Source of the DNA: Bacillota bacterium
GTDB taxonomy: Bacteria > Bacillota > Clostridia > Acetivibrionales > DSM-1351
NCBI GenBank assembly: GCA_023444055.1
Contig: JAEZRV010000087.1
Span: 77,472-141,471, forward strand
DNA length: 64,000 bases
Direction: 5' to 3'
How positions within the stretch are numbered: position 1 is the first letter of the stretch; each line of letters starts with the position of its first letter. Below, piece after piece: positions 27,241 to 34,459 of the stretch. Under the pieces are notes generated by a model. That model was not told the DNA's origin and ran no database searches. It saw nothing but the letters and a program-made list of their open reading frames with translations. The position numbers and the translations under genes were made by a program.

Positions 27241-27382
27241 TCATACTGCAAAAACCCACTTGTGGGTTTTTGAGGCTCCAAAAGGCACTATGTTAGTACA
27301 ACCACTCACACTGGCAAAAACCCACCTGTGGGTTTTTGAGACTCGAAAAAGCACCATGTTAGTACAAATTTATTTTTCGAGT
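27241..27382 (-). repeat. B-family element, two 66-bp units with a CCCAC/GTGGG stem, abutting the metY stop
   Basis: Read on the minus strand. Hairpin 1 pairs 27373-27382 with 27341-27350 (ACTCGAAAAA/TTTTTCGAGT) around a loop ending ACATGGTGC. Hairpin 2 is CAAAAACCCAC/GTGGGTTTTTG, present at 27315-27338 and 27249-27272. The stem changes relative to other copies are on both arms. The outer arm of hairpin 1 lies in the last codons of metY (K-E-L-E-E), so the element begins inside the gene. Confidence 0.8.
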
Positions 27383-28647
27383 TCTTCTAAAGCCTGACGT
27401 AAATCATCAATAATATCTTCAACATTTTCAATTCCAACTGAAAAACGTATAAGACCTGGATCAATCCCTGCTTGTACCAACTGCTCATCTGTCATTTGCC
27501 TATGAGTTGAGCTAGCAGGATGGAGCACTGCAGTTCTACAATCTGCAACATGAACGACAATAGCAGCAAGCTTTAGTTTGTCCATAAATTGTACAGCAGT
27601 TTCTCGACCTCCCTTGATTTTAAAAGAAACAACGCCACTACAGCCATTTGGAAGATATTTTTGTGCTAAATCATAGTATTTGTCACTTTTAAGTGTAGGG
27701 TAGCTGACAGATAAAACTTTATCACTTGAAGATAAGAATTCTGCTACTTTTTCTGCATTTATGCTATGGCGTTCAACTCTTAAATGTAAGGTCTCAAGAC
27801 CTAAGTTTAACAAAAAAGCATTATTTGCTGCCATAGTTGAGCCATAGTCTCTCATAAGCTGAACTCTGGCTTTTGCAATATATGCAGCTTTTCCGCAATC
27901 TCTTGTATAAACCATACCATGATATGATTCATCAGGCTCAGACAGACCTGGGAACTTTCCATTGTCCCAGTTAAAATTACCTGAGTCAACAATAACTCCT
28001 CCAACACAAACAGCATGTCCATCCATGTATTTTGAAGTAGAATGAGTTACAATATCAGCACCATATTCGATTGGTCTCAACAAAATAGGTGTTGCAAAAG
28101 TATTATCTACAATTAGTGGAACATCATTTTTATGAGCTATACGTGCAAACTTTTCTATGTCGAGTATACTTATTTTAGGGTTTGCAATTGTTTCACCGAA
28201 CAATGCTTTTGTATTAGGCTGAAAAGCCTTCTGAATTTCTTCTTCAGAACAGTCTTGATCAATGAAAGTAACGCTTATTCCCATTTCATTAAATCTTTTT
28301 CGGAAGAGATTAAAGGTACCTCCATAAATTGTAGATGAGGATACAATGTGATCACCAGTTTTGCAAATGTTTAGAAGAGCAATCATTGTTGCTGCTTGTC
28401 CAGATGAAGTACAAAGTGCTCCAATACCACCCTCTAATGCAGAGATTTTATTTTCAACACATTCAACTGTGGGATTGCTAATTCTAGAGTACATATGCCC
28501 GGGAACAGTTAAATCAAATAATTGAGCAACATGCTCTGTAGAGTTATATTTATAGGTTGTACTTTGATAAATAGGGAGGACACGAGGTTCACCATTCTCT
28601 GGTTTATAGCCTTCCTGTAAACATTTGGTTTCAATTTTCCATGCCAT
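27370..28647 (-). CDS. metY: O-acetylhomoserine sulfhydrylase / aminocarboxypropyltransferase
   Basis: 425 residues, the usual MetY length. This Cys/Met-metabolism PLP enzyme shows 'YSRISNPT', the cofactor loop S81-S82-G-Q-A-A, D181 in IVDNTFATP, and the Schiff-base lysine K206 in THSTSKYMDGH. It also has the insertions that separate MetY from MetB ('GNFNWDNGKFP...YHGMVY'). It makes homocysteine (or methionine) from O-acetylhomoserine and sulfide or methanethiol. The last five codons overlap a B-family hairpin arm. An AAAGGATG site precedes the ATG. Confidence 0.92.
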   Translation of the reverse strand: MAWKIETKCLQEGYKPENGEPRVLPIYQSTTYKYNSTEHVAQLFDLTVPGHMYSRISNPTVECVENKISALEGGIGALCTSSGQAATMIALLNICKTGDHIVSSSTIYGGTFNLFRKRFNEMGISVTFIDQDCSEEEIQKAFQPNTKALFGETIANPKISILDIEKFARIAHKNDVPLIVDNTFATPILLRPIEYGADIVTHSTSKYMDGHAVCVGGVIVDSGNFNWDNGKFPGLSEPDESYHGMVYTRDCGKAAYIAKARVQLMRDYGSTMAANNAFLLNLGLETLHLRVERHSINAEKVAEFLSSSDKVLSVSYPTLKSDKYYDLAQKYLPNGCSGVVSFKIKGGRETAVQFMDKLKLAAIVVHVADCRTAVLHPASSTHRQMTDEQLVQAGIDPGLIRFSVGIENVEDIIDDLRQALEELEK

Positions 28648-28764
28648 AATCAGTCATCCTTTCAATATACAAAATAAGTTTTAATATATATGATTTCATA
28701 ATATACCAAAAATACAAAATTGTATACACTAATTCTGATGTTTATTGGAATATTATTTATAGGA

Positions 28765-28855
28765 GTTGCTATTCAGCCATATAATATAGATTATTAACTC
28801 AGCTTTCCCACATCAAAAGTACATTAGTGTTCATACTTATCAATGGTTTGTTGAC
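28765..28855 (-). repeat. R-family half-palindrome
   Basis: GTTGCTATTCAGCC through ACTCAGCTTTCCCACATC to CTTATCAATGGTTTGTTG matches the reverse complement of the right half of the 22.9-kb element. Its distal end matches the arm of the 59.2-kb element (CAACAAACCATTGATAA). It abuts the B-family element at 28861, so two repeat families are stacked. Confidence 0.6.
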
Positions 28856-28860
28856 GAAAT

Positions 28861-29020
28861 AACTCGAAAGTATAGTTGGTGGTTACATGGTACACTTTCG
28901 AGTCTCAAAAAACGCAAGCGTTTTTTGCCGATGTGGGTGGTAGTTACATAAATGATGTGCTTCTGAGTTCATCAATGCTTTAGCTGTCATCCCACATTCA
29001 CCATCCGTGGTTCATAGTGT
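28861..29020 (+). repeat. B-family two-hairpin element (best-preserved copy)
   Basis: Hairpin 1: ACTCGAAAGT (28862-28871) with ACTTTCGAGT (28894-28903), 22-nt loop ATAGTTGGTGGTTACATGGTAC minus its ends. Hairpin 2: CAAAAAACGC/GCGTTTTTTG (28906-28927). The flank from GTGGGTGGTAG to CATCAATGCTTTAGC matches the 6.8-kb copy in inverted orientation. It fills most of the 527-base gap between metY and hppA together with the R-family piece. Confidence 0.85.
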
Positions 29021-29106
29021 GCTAAAACCGACATCGTGTCTGTTTTCCGGCAAAAACACTATTCAATTTACCTAAATAAAAGTCTAATGCCAAGTAGGCG
29101 ATTTTA

Positions 29107-29134
29107 AGGCTCAGGTGGAACAACCCCTGAGCCT
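29107..29134. repeat. Hairpin downstream of hppA
   Basis: AGGCTCAGG (29107-29115) pairs with CCTGAGCCT (29126-29134), extended by TTTT/AAAA on the outside. It lies 40 bases past the hppA stop. Neither strand shows a U-tract after the stem, so it may mark an mRNA end by processing rather than intrinsic termination. Confidence 0.5.
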
Positions 29135-29174
29135 AAAAAAGTCTGAAGCTTATACGATTTGTTTATATAAACTA

Positions 29175-31448
29175 TTATAAATTTACATTGTTACCTTGTG
29201 TTTCTTTTACCTTACTGAAGCCACCCTTCTTTGAGTAAAATATAGCGCCTATTATTAAAACAGCGCAAATAGCAAGAGCAACAATCATACCAGTATCTGT
29301 ACTTTGATATTGTATAAGAATAGGAGCAGCAAGAAGTGAAACAAGGTTAATTACTTTAATCATAGGATTTAGAGCTGGACCTGCAGTGTCCTTTAGAGGG
29401 TCGCCAACAGTATCACCAACTACTGCAGCCTTGTGACATTCAGATCCTTTTCCTCCATGAGCGCCATCTTCAATAGTTTTCTTTGCATTATCCCAAGCAC
29501 CGCCAGAGGTTGCCATAAATACTGCTAACAGCTGACCAGAAACAATGACTCCACCAAGTAAGCCTCCTAATGCTTCTACACCCAATAATATGCCTACTAT
29601 TAGAGGAGCAATAACTGATATTACAGCTAGTGGCAATAATTCTCTTTGAGCTGCAACTGTACAGATATCAACTGCGTTCTGATAATCTGGTTTAACTGTT
29701 CCTTCAAGTAATCCAGGTATTTTGAATTGTCTGCGTACTTCGTTAACAATCAGAGAAGCAGCTCTAGTTACAGCATTAATAATAAGAGAAGAGAATAGCC
29801 ACGGAATACATGCACCTATTAGCATACCAACAAAAACAATTGGACTTGAAATTCTGATACCTGTATCAAAAATTGTTTCACTAGCCCCCATGCCTACCTG
29901 GATTTTAGTTACATCAGTGAGGAAGGAACCGAACAGTGAAACAGCTGCTATAACGGCTGAGCCAATAGCAACACCTTTTGTAATTGCTTTTGTTGTGTTT
30001 CCTGTTGCATCGAGGTTATCTAAAACTTTTCTGGAATTCTCATCAAGACCTGACAGTTCTGCAATTCCATTTGCATTATCGGCAATTGGACCAAAAGAAT
30101 CCATTGCTACATTATTGCCAGTAAGAGTTAACATACCAATACCTGTCATGGCGACTCCATATAGTATGTAAGAAACACCTTGCCCCCAATAGATGAGAAC
30201 TGAACTCATAATTGTTACAGCTATTACTAAAGTCTGCCAAACAGCACTTTCATAACCTTCTGCAATACCACGTAGAATTAGTGTGGCTGAACCAGACTTT
30301 GATGCAGAAGCAATATCCTTAACTGGCCTGAATTTAGTGTCTGTAAAATGTTTAGTAACTTCATCCAGTGCTACAGCAAGTAATATACCAACTGATACTG
30401 ATAAAAAGGCTCTCCATTCATTCATATAGAAGGCAGCTAATAGAGCAAATGAGCCTAAACTAATTGCCGCTGACGTGTAAAAACCTTTGTTAATAGAGTT
30501 TAAAGCATTACTTTTTTTGGAATCTCTAACCAAATAGGTTCCGATTATTGAAGAAAACACACCAATTCCTCTAACTAAAAGTGGGAATATTATCCACTTT
30601 AATTGTCCTGTTGCAGCATATAAAGAAAGACCTAATATTAAACCGGATACAATTGTTACCTCATAGGATTCAAATATATCAGCGGCCATTCCGGCGCAAT
30701 CACCCACATTATCACCAACCAAATCTGCAATAACAGCAGCATTTCTTGGATCATCTTCAGGAATTCCAGCCTCAACTTTTCCTACCAAGTCAGCACCTAC
30801 ATCAGCAGCTTTTGTGTAGATACCACCACCAACTCTCATAAATAAAGCTAATAAAGTGCCGCCAAAACCAAAACCAAGTAAAGCATCAGGAGCTGCAACA
30901 CCTAAAATTATAAAGATAATCGTTCCGCCAAGTAATCCTAAACCATCGGTTAGCATACCTGTAATTGTTCCTGTACGATAGGCAATTTTTAATGATTCAC
31001 CAAAACTTCTTCTAGAAGCAGAGGCTACACGAACATTACCTTCAACAGCCATTCTCATTCCAAATTGTCCAACAAGGAGTGAAAAACCGGCACCCATGAT
31101 AAAAGCAATAGCTCTGGCTAAACCAATTACAAGCTTTACATTGTCTTCACTTAAATTTGAAAATCTCTCAATTGCTTCATCACTTGGTGGTACTATGTAC
31201 ACTGAGAAAAAAAGCAGTACAGTAAGAATAGCAATAAGCGGGAGAATAGATTTTAATTGACGGCGTAAATAAGCGTCAGCTCCGCCTTTAATTGATCCCC
31301 AGATTTCTTGCATTTGTTGGGTTCCCTTATCATACTTTAATACTTGACGACGGAGCAATAAAGCGTAACCTAATCCTAACAAAGCAATTAAAAGTACACA
31401 CCAGATTGATACTGTTTCAAATATTGTGGCATTGCTAGTACTAAACAT
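29175..31448 (-). CDS. hppA: Membrane-bound pyrophosphatase, proton-pumping (K+-independent) class
   Basis: 757 residues from the ATG at 31448 (GAGAGGA upstream; a GTG three codons earlier is too close to it). About 16 membrane helices are expected. The catalytic loops are complete: 'GGGIYTKAADVGADLVGKVEAGIPEDDPRN', 'DLVGDNVGDCAGMAADIFESY' and the C-terminal 'GDTVGDPLKDTAGPALN'. The ion/K+ determinant reads G-N-T-T-K-A-I-T-K-G, i.e. Lys (K487) and Thr (T490) where K+-dependent enzymes have Ala and Gly. That pattern marks K+-independent H+ pumps. It couples PPi hydrolysis to membrane energisation, useful in fermentative clostridia. Confidence 0.92.
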   Translation of the reverse strand: MFSTSNATIFETVSIWCVLLIALLGLGYALLLRRQVLKYDKGTQQMQEIWGSIKGGADAYLRRQLKSILPLIAILTVLLFFSVYIVPPSDEAIERFSNLSEDNVKLVIGLARAIAFIMGAGFSLLVGQFGMRMAVEGNVRVASASRRSFGESLKIAYRTGTITGMLTDGLGLLGGTIIFIILGVAAPDALLGFGFGGTLLALFMRVGGGIYTKAADVGADLVGKVEAGIPEDDPRNAAVIADLVGDNVGDCAGMAADIFESYEVTIVSGLILGLSLYAATGQLKWIIFPLLVRGIGVFSSIIGTYLVRDSKKSNALNSINKGFYTSAAISLGSFALLAAFYMNEWRAFLSVSVGILLAVALDEVTKHFTDTKFRPVKDIASASKSGSATLILRGIAEGYESAVWQTLVIAVTIMSSVLIYWGQGVSYILYGVAMTGIGMLTLTGNNVAMDSFGPIADNANGIAELSGLDENSRKVLDNLDATGNTTKAITKGVAIGSAVIAAVSLFGSFLTDVTKIQVGMGASETIFDTGIRISSPIVFVGMLIGACIPWLFSSLIINAVTRAASLIVNEVRRQFKIPGLLEGTVKPDYQNAVDICTVAAQRELLPLAVISVIAPLIVGILLGVEALGGLLGGVIVSGQLLAVFMATSGGAWDNAKKTIEDGAHGGKGSECHKAAVVGDTVGDPLKDTAGPALNPMIKVINLVSLLAAPILIQYQSTDTGMIVALAICAVLIIGAIFYSKKGGFSKVKETQGNNVNL

Positions 31449-31645
31449 TTTTAACACATCCTCTCATTAAAATTATTTACATAACAATAAAGTAAAAAAA
31501 TGGTACTAAATAATGAATTCTATAAAAAAATCAAATATCCTCTATAACTGCATTCTATTATATATAATAGTTTTGAAATTATTTTTTATTCTAAATTACC
31601 GGAATATGGATGATGAAATTTTGCTTTTTCGGGAAAATTAAATTA

Positions 31646-31657
31646 ATAACATGTTAT
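31646..31657. promoter_or_regulatory. 12-bp perfect palindrome in the hppA / spo0E-like divergent region
   Basis: ATAACATGTTAT is self-complementary and sits near the middle of the 290-base divergent gap between hppA (minus) and the Spo0E-like gene (plus). Its position suggests an operator, but the binding protein is unknown. The rest of the gap is AT-rich; TATAAT at 31681 could be a -10 box for the plus-strand gene. Confidence 0.3.
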
Positions 31658-31740
31658 CAGAGATATTTACTTTTAGACAATATAATGGTAAAATTATGTA
31701 GTACATTTTTGTCCACAAACGAAGAGAATGGTGGTATATA

Positions 31741-31896
31741 ATGGAAAATAGAAATGTTATGCTTAATGAGGAAATGGAGTTACTTAAAAGTGAACTCTAT
31801 AATTTATTAGAAAATGAGCCATGGGCAAAGCATGATATTCTTAGATTAAGTAAACGATTAGATAATCTTATTTTAGAATTCTACAACTTTGACTGA
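31741..31896 (+). CDS. Spo0E-like aspartyl-phosphate phosphatase
   Basis: 51 residues, ATG at 31741 after a GGTGG site, TGA at 31894-31896. The two-helix hairpin ends in R-L-S-K-R-L-D-N-L-I-L-E-F-Y, which matches the S-x-x-L-D signature of Spo0E-family proteins. Their known role is to dephosphorylate Spo0A~P and so delay sporulation. The length is normal for the family. It stands alone, divergent from hppA, and its last bases overlap a convergent small gene. Confidence 0.8.
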   Translation: MENRNVMLNEEMELLKSELYNLLENEPWAKHDILRLSKRLDNLILEFYNFD

Positions 31897-32144
31897 TTTA
31901 TATTACTATTTATTTCCAAACATTCATTCATTATACATTTGATAGTTGTTTTTTTTGTACCATCTTTTATTTTATCAAAATTGTTTAGAACGTACATTAT
32001 TTTTTTTTGTGAATGATTTATAAAAGTAGTTTTATCAATTGCATTTTCCTTATATTGCTTTATTAATAGTGAGATTAATAAGTACGAACATTCAAATAAT
32101 CTATCATTAATATCTTTACTATCTGTTTTATAATCAGAATTCAT
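31881..32144 (-). CDS. Hypothetical 87-residue protein convergent with the Spo0E-like gene
   Basis: ATG at 32144 with GGAG about 9 bases upstream. The product is Lys/Asn/Ile-rich and predicted helical (HSQKKIMYVLNNFDKIKDG); no signal peptide or known motif was recognised. Its 3' end overlaps the Spo0E-like gene by 16 bases in the opposite direction. Composition resembles the neighbouring genes. It may be real, but could also be a chance frame in AT-rich DNA. Confidence 0.45.
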   Translation of the reverse strand: MNSDYKTDSKDINDRLFECSYLLISLLIKQYKENAIDKTTFINHSQKKIMYVLNNFDKIKDGTKKTTIKCIMNECLEINSNINQSKL

Positions 32145-32193
32145 ATTAATCGCTCCAATTCAATCTAATATATAAAAGATACAATGAAATTTA

Positions 32194-32340
32194 CAGCATG
32201 TCAAATATTTCCTTTTATACAGGCGTATTACAATATGTAAAATATTTTATTTATACAGATATATCACATTATGTAAAATATTTCTTTTTAAATAAGTATA
32301 TTATACTATGTAAAATACTTCCTTCCATATAAGTATATTA
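32194..32340. repeat. 37-bp tandem repeat, four degenerate copies
   Basis: Copies run 32194-32230, 32231-32266, 32267-32303 and 32304-32340. The core is TATGTAAAATA followed by TTTC, a T/A-rich block and GTATATTA. Copies 3 and 4 are closest. The array lies in the divergent region upstream of the 87-residue gene and the L leader. Regular spacing of TATGTAAAATA would suit repeated protein binding. Confidence 0.7.
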
Positions 32341-32463
32341 CATTAGATGCAAGTAATATTCATAGTTTTAATTTTCAATTATTATTTGATATAATTTTAC
32401 TAAGCTATCTTTTTAATTGAGAAAAGAAGGGTAAATAAGTGTGAAAGAATTAAAAAAATAAAA

Positions 32464-32527
32464 AAAGGAGGTGCCGAGTCCATGTCATTTCTTTCATGTG
32501 GTTTAGTGTAGATTGGGGGACATGGGC
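32464..32527 (+). promoter_or_regulatory. L-type shared leader (acetyltransferase gene)
   Basis: Second copy of the leader seen at 20644: AAAGGAGGTGCCGAGTCC, a 9-codon frame (32482-32511), then the gene ATG at 32522, again 10 bases after the small stop. GTCCATGTC (32478-32486) pairs with GACATGGGC (32519-32527); the one difference from the 20.7-kb copy makes a G-U pair, so the stem is kept. Confidence 0.6.
32482..32511 (+). CDS. Leader peptide of the L element, 9 residues (MSFLSCGLV)
   Basis: It has the same RBS and length as the frame at 20662, with TAG as the stop. The first six residues are identical and the last position is Val in both. It probably serves to bring ribosomes to the downstream start. 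Confidence 0.4.
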   Translation: MSFLSCGLV

Positions 32528-33052
32528 ATAATAATGTTAAATTTAAACATAATTGATAATACACTGCATATCAGAAATATTAATAAAGAAAGTATTAGTC
32601 ATATGTATTCTGTATATAAAAATACATATGACTTTAGTTATGCTACTGGAGTTTTTTACTCTATCGATTATAAACAATTTTCACAGCAAATATCGCAGTT
32701 TTTAACTAGGCAAAATGTTTTTTTTCTTGACATTTGTTTGGCTCCAACTGGAGAAGTCATCGGTTTTATAAAAGGCCTAGTAATTATGAATGAGAAGATT
32801 GTATGGATAAATTCTATGGTTATAAATAAAACATATCAAAGAAGTGGATATGGTAAAATGGCAATGGGGTTATTAGAAAAGTATTTAAAAGAGTATTTTG
32901 GGATAGAAAAAAACTATCTTTCAGTATATAAAAATAACACGGTTGGAATAAAATTTTGGTTTAAGTGCGGATATGAAGAATGTAATCTGCTGTCTAAAAT
33001 ATGCTTAAATAAAACAAATAAAAATGTAACATTTATGTGTAAGGAAATATAA
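32522..33052 (+). CDS. GNAT-family N-acetyltransferase
   Basis: 176 residues from the ATG at 32522. The acetyl-CoA binding motif is seen as Q-R-S-G-Y-G-K-M-A after 'INSMVINKTY', followed by 'NNTVGIKFWFKCGYEE', the usual C-terminal strand-helix of the fold. Substrate unknown. Alternative starts are the TTG at 32513 and ATG at 32534; 32522 is chosen because it lies 10 bases after the leader stop, as in the GH3 gene. The 260-base gap that follows leads into a riboswitch. Confidence 0.75.
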   Translation: MGIIMLNLNIIDNTLHIRNINKESISHMYSVYKNTYDFSYATGVFYSIDYKQFSQQISQFLTRQNVFFLDICLAPTGEVIGFIKGLVIMNEKIVWINSMVINKTYQRSGYGKMAMGLLEKYLKEYFGIEKNYLSVYKNNTVGIKFWFKCGYEECNLLSKICLNKTNKNVTFMCKEI

Positions 33053-33143
33053 ATTCTATTTGTGAAATTATATTAGTATTACCAAATAATATAGTTTCAT
33101 TACGAAAATATTACCAAAAAATTGCGTAAATATTTCGAAAAGT

Positions 33144-33172
33144 TTGACAAACTGTTACAAAATGAATATAAT
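33144..33172 (+). promoter_or_regulatory. Sigma-A promoter of the riboswitch transcript
   Basis: TTGACA (33144-33149), 17-base spacer, TATAAT (33167-33172): a full consensus match, starting transcription about 10 bases before the c-di-AMP aptamer. Confidence 0.8.
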
Positions 33173-33186
33173 GGTTTTGTAATAGA

Positions 33187-33300
33187 AAAAGCTGAATCCT
33201 CGTAAAGAGGTACGGAGGAACCAAGAAATTTGGGGTGAATCTATGAAAATAGTAGGGCGATCCTATTGCCCGAGCCCGACAGCTAACTTCGGAAGCGTTA
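33187..33300 (+). promoter_or_regulatory. Cyclic di-AMP riboswitch (ydaO/yuaA type)
   Basis: Conserved pieces appear in order: AAAGCTGAATCCTCG, GGTACGGAGGAACC, TTGGGGTGAATC, AGTAGGGCGATCCTA, CCCGAGCCCGACAGCTAAC and CTTCGGAAGC. These are the hallmark segments of the ydaO aptamer, which senses c-di-AMP and turns cell-wall hydrolase and osmolyte genes off when the ligand is high. It lies directly upstream of an NlpC/P60 hydrolase gene, a classic target. An expression platform is not obvious in the 15 bases left, so the control may act at translation initiation. Confidence 0.93.
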
Positions 33301-33315
33301 ATATAGGAGGAGCTA

Positions 33316-34206
33316 ATGGCAGGTAAGATTAACAAAATACTTGTTGGATGTATTTTTGCTTTTTCTCTTGTTCTTGTTTGTTCAGCTGCGATGGCTGCTA
33401 GTCAGTCAGGACAGATTGATGGAACAAAAGTAAACATTAGAACAGCACCAGATACTTCTTCAAGTGTAATCGATCAGTTGTCCAATTCAAAGGTATCAAT
33501 TCTTGACAAGTCTAATGGCTGGTATAAGATTTCCTTCAACGGAAAGACAGGCTGGGTTTGCAGTGACTACATAAACCCGATAAAAACTGAAGGAACTATT
33601 AACGCTAATGGTGTTAATTTTAGATCAGGCGCTAGTACTGAAACTGATAAAATTGGTACATTGGATAAGGGAAAGCATGTTGTTATTCTTGATACTCAAG
33701 CAGGCTGGCACAAGGTAAAAGTGGATTCAAAAGTAGGATATGTTGCTACAAAATTTATTTCTTCTGCTAATGCTTCAGCAAAGACATCTCGTTCAACAAC
33801 TGCAATAACTATTACTGAATCTGATAATTCAAGCCTCAGTGAAGTTATAGCGTATGCAAAGCAATATGTTGGTGTGCGTTATGTTGGTGGTGGAAAGAGT
33901 CCAAGTGGCTTTGATTGTTCAGGATTTGTTGGCTTTGTTTACAAGCATTTTGGAGTTAAACTTAATAGTTCAGCATCTAGTATGTATTCTGATGGTATAA
34001 AAGTTTCCAAAAGTGCATTAAGAGCTGGAGATATTTTATTTTTTGATGCCTCTCGTAGAGGAAAAGCTGGATCGATTGATCATGTAGGAATTTATATGGG
34101 TAATGACAAGTTTATTCATGCATCATCTTCAAATGATTCGGTTATTATTCAAAGATTATCAGAATATAGAGGAACTTATATCGGTGCTAAAAGAGTAATG
34201 TATTAA
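33316..34206 (+). CDS. Secreted NlpC/P60 peptidoglycan endopeptidase with two SH3b domains
   Basis: 296 residues. There is a signal peptide (about 1-28, AMA-AS cleavage) and two bacterial SH3 repeats (about 33-88 and 95-148; 'KVNIRTAPDTSS...GWYKISF..KTGWV'). A Ser/Thr linker precedes a C40 cysteine peptidase with C201 (SGFDCSGFV), H256 (DHVGIY) and H268. It should cut D-Glu-type bonds in cell-wall stem peptides outside the membrane. GGAGGAG precedes the ATG, just after the c-di-AMP aptamer, so its synthesis is tied to osmotic or wall signalling. Confidence 0.93.
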   Translation: MAGKINKILVGCIFAFSLVLVCSAAMAASQSGQIDGTKVNIRTAPDTSSSVIDQLSNSKVSILDKSNGWYKISFNGKTGWVCSDYINPIKTEGTINANGVNFRSGASTETDKIGTLDKGKHVVILDTQAGWHKVKVDSKVGYVATKFISSANASAKTSRSTTAITITESDNSSLSEVIAYAKQYVGVRYVGGGKSPSGFDCSGFVGFVYKHFGVKLNSSASSMYSDGIKVSKSALRAGDILFFDASRRGKAGSIDHVGIYMGNDKFIHASSSNDSVIIQRLSEYRGTYIGAKRVMY

Positions 34207-34217
34207 TGATTTATAAA

Positions 34218-34268
34218 TAGAACGCAAAGTCCTTAAAAGGTTGATTTTGCGTTCTATAATATTTTTTT
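34218..34268 (+). terminator. Terminator after the NlpC/P60 gene
   Basis: TAGAACGCAAA (34218-34228) pairs with TTTTGCGTTCTA (34245-34256), followed within a few bases by a run of T. Confidence 0.8.
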
Positions 34269-34459
34269 ATTATTTATCAAAGTTATTGTTAAAAGGAATT
34301 GTTAGTTGCTTTCAAAGATTATTATCAAAACGTTCTTTTAAAGAAATTCAAAAGTAATTCTCACTGTGTTACAATTCTTTATATTATCTAATATTATAAA
34401 AGTTTAGTTTAAAAAGTATTGTTGGCTTGTTCGCTGGCATTTTATAGGAAGGGCTTATT

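Noticed and set aside
27026..27397. Plus-strand open frame reading through the B element at 27.3 kb
   Set aside because: It is antisense to the Lrp-type gene, with no RBS; its repeated peptide is only a translation of the palindromes.
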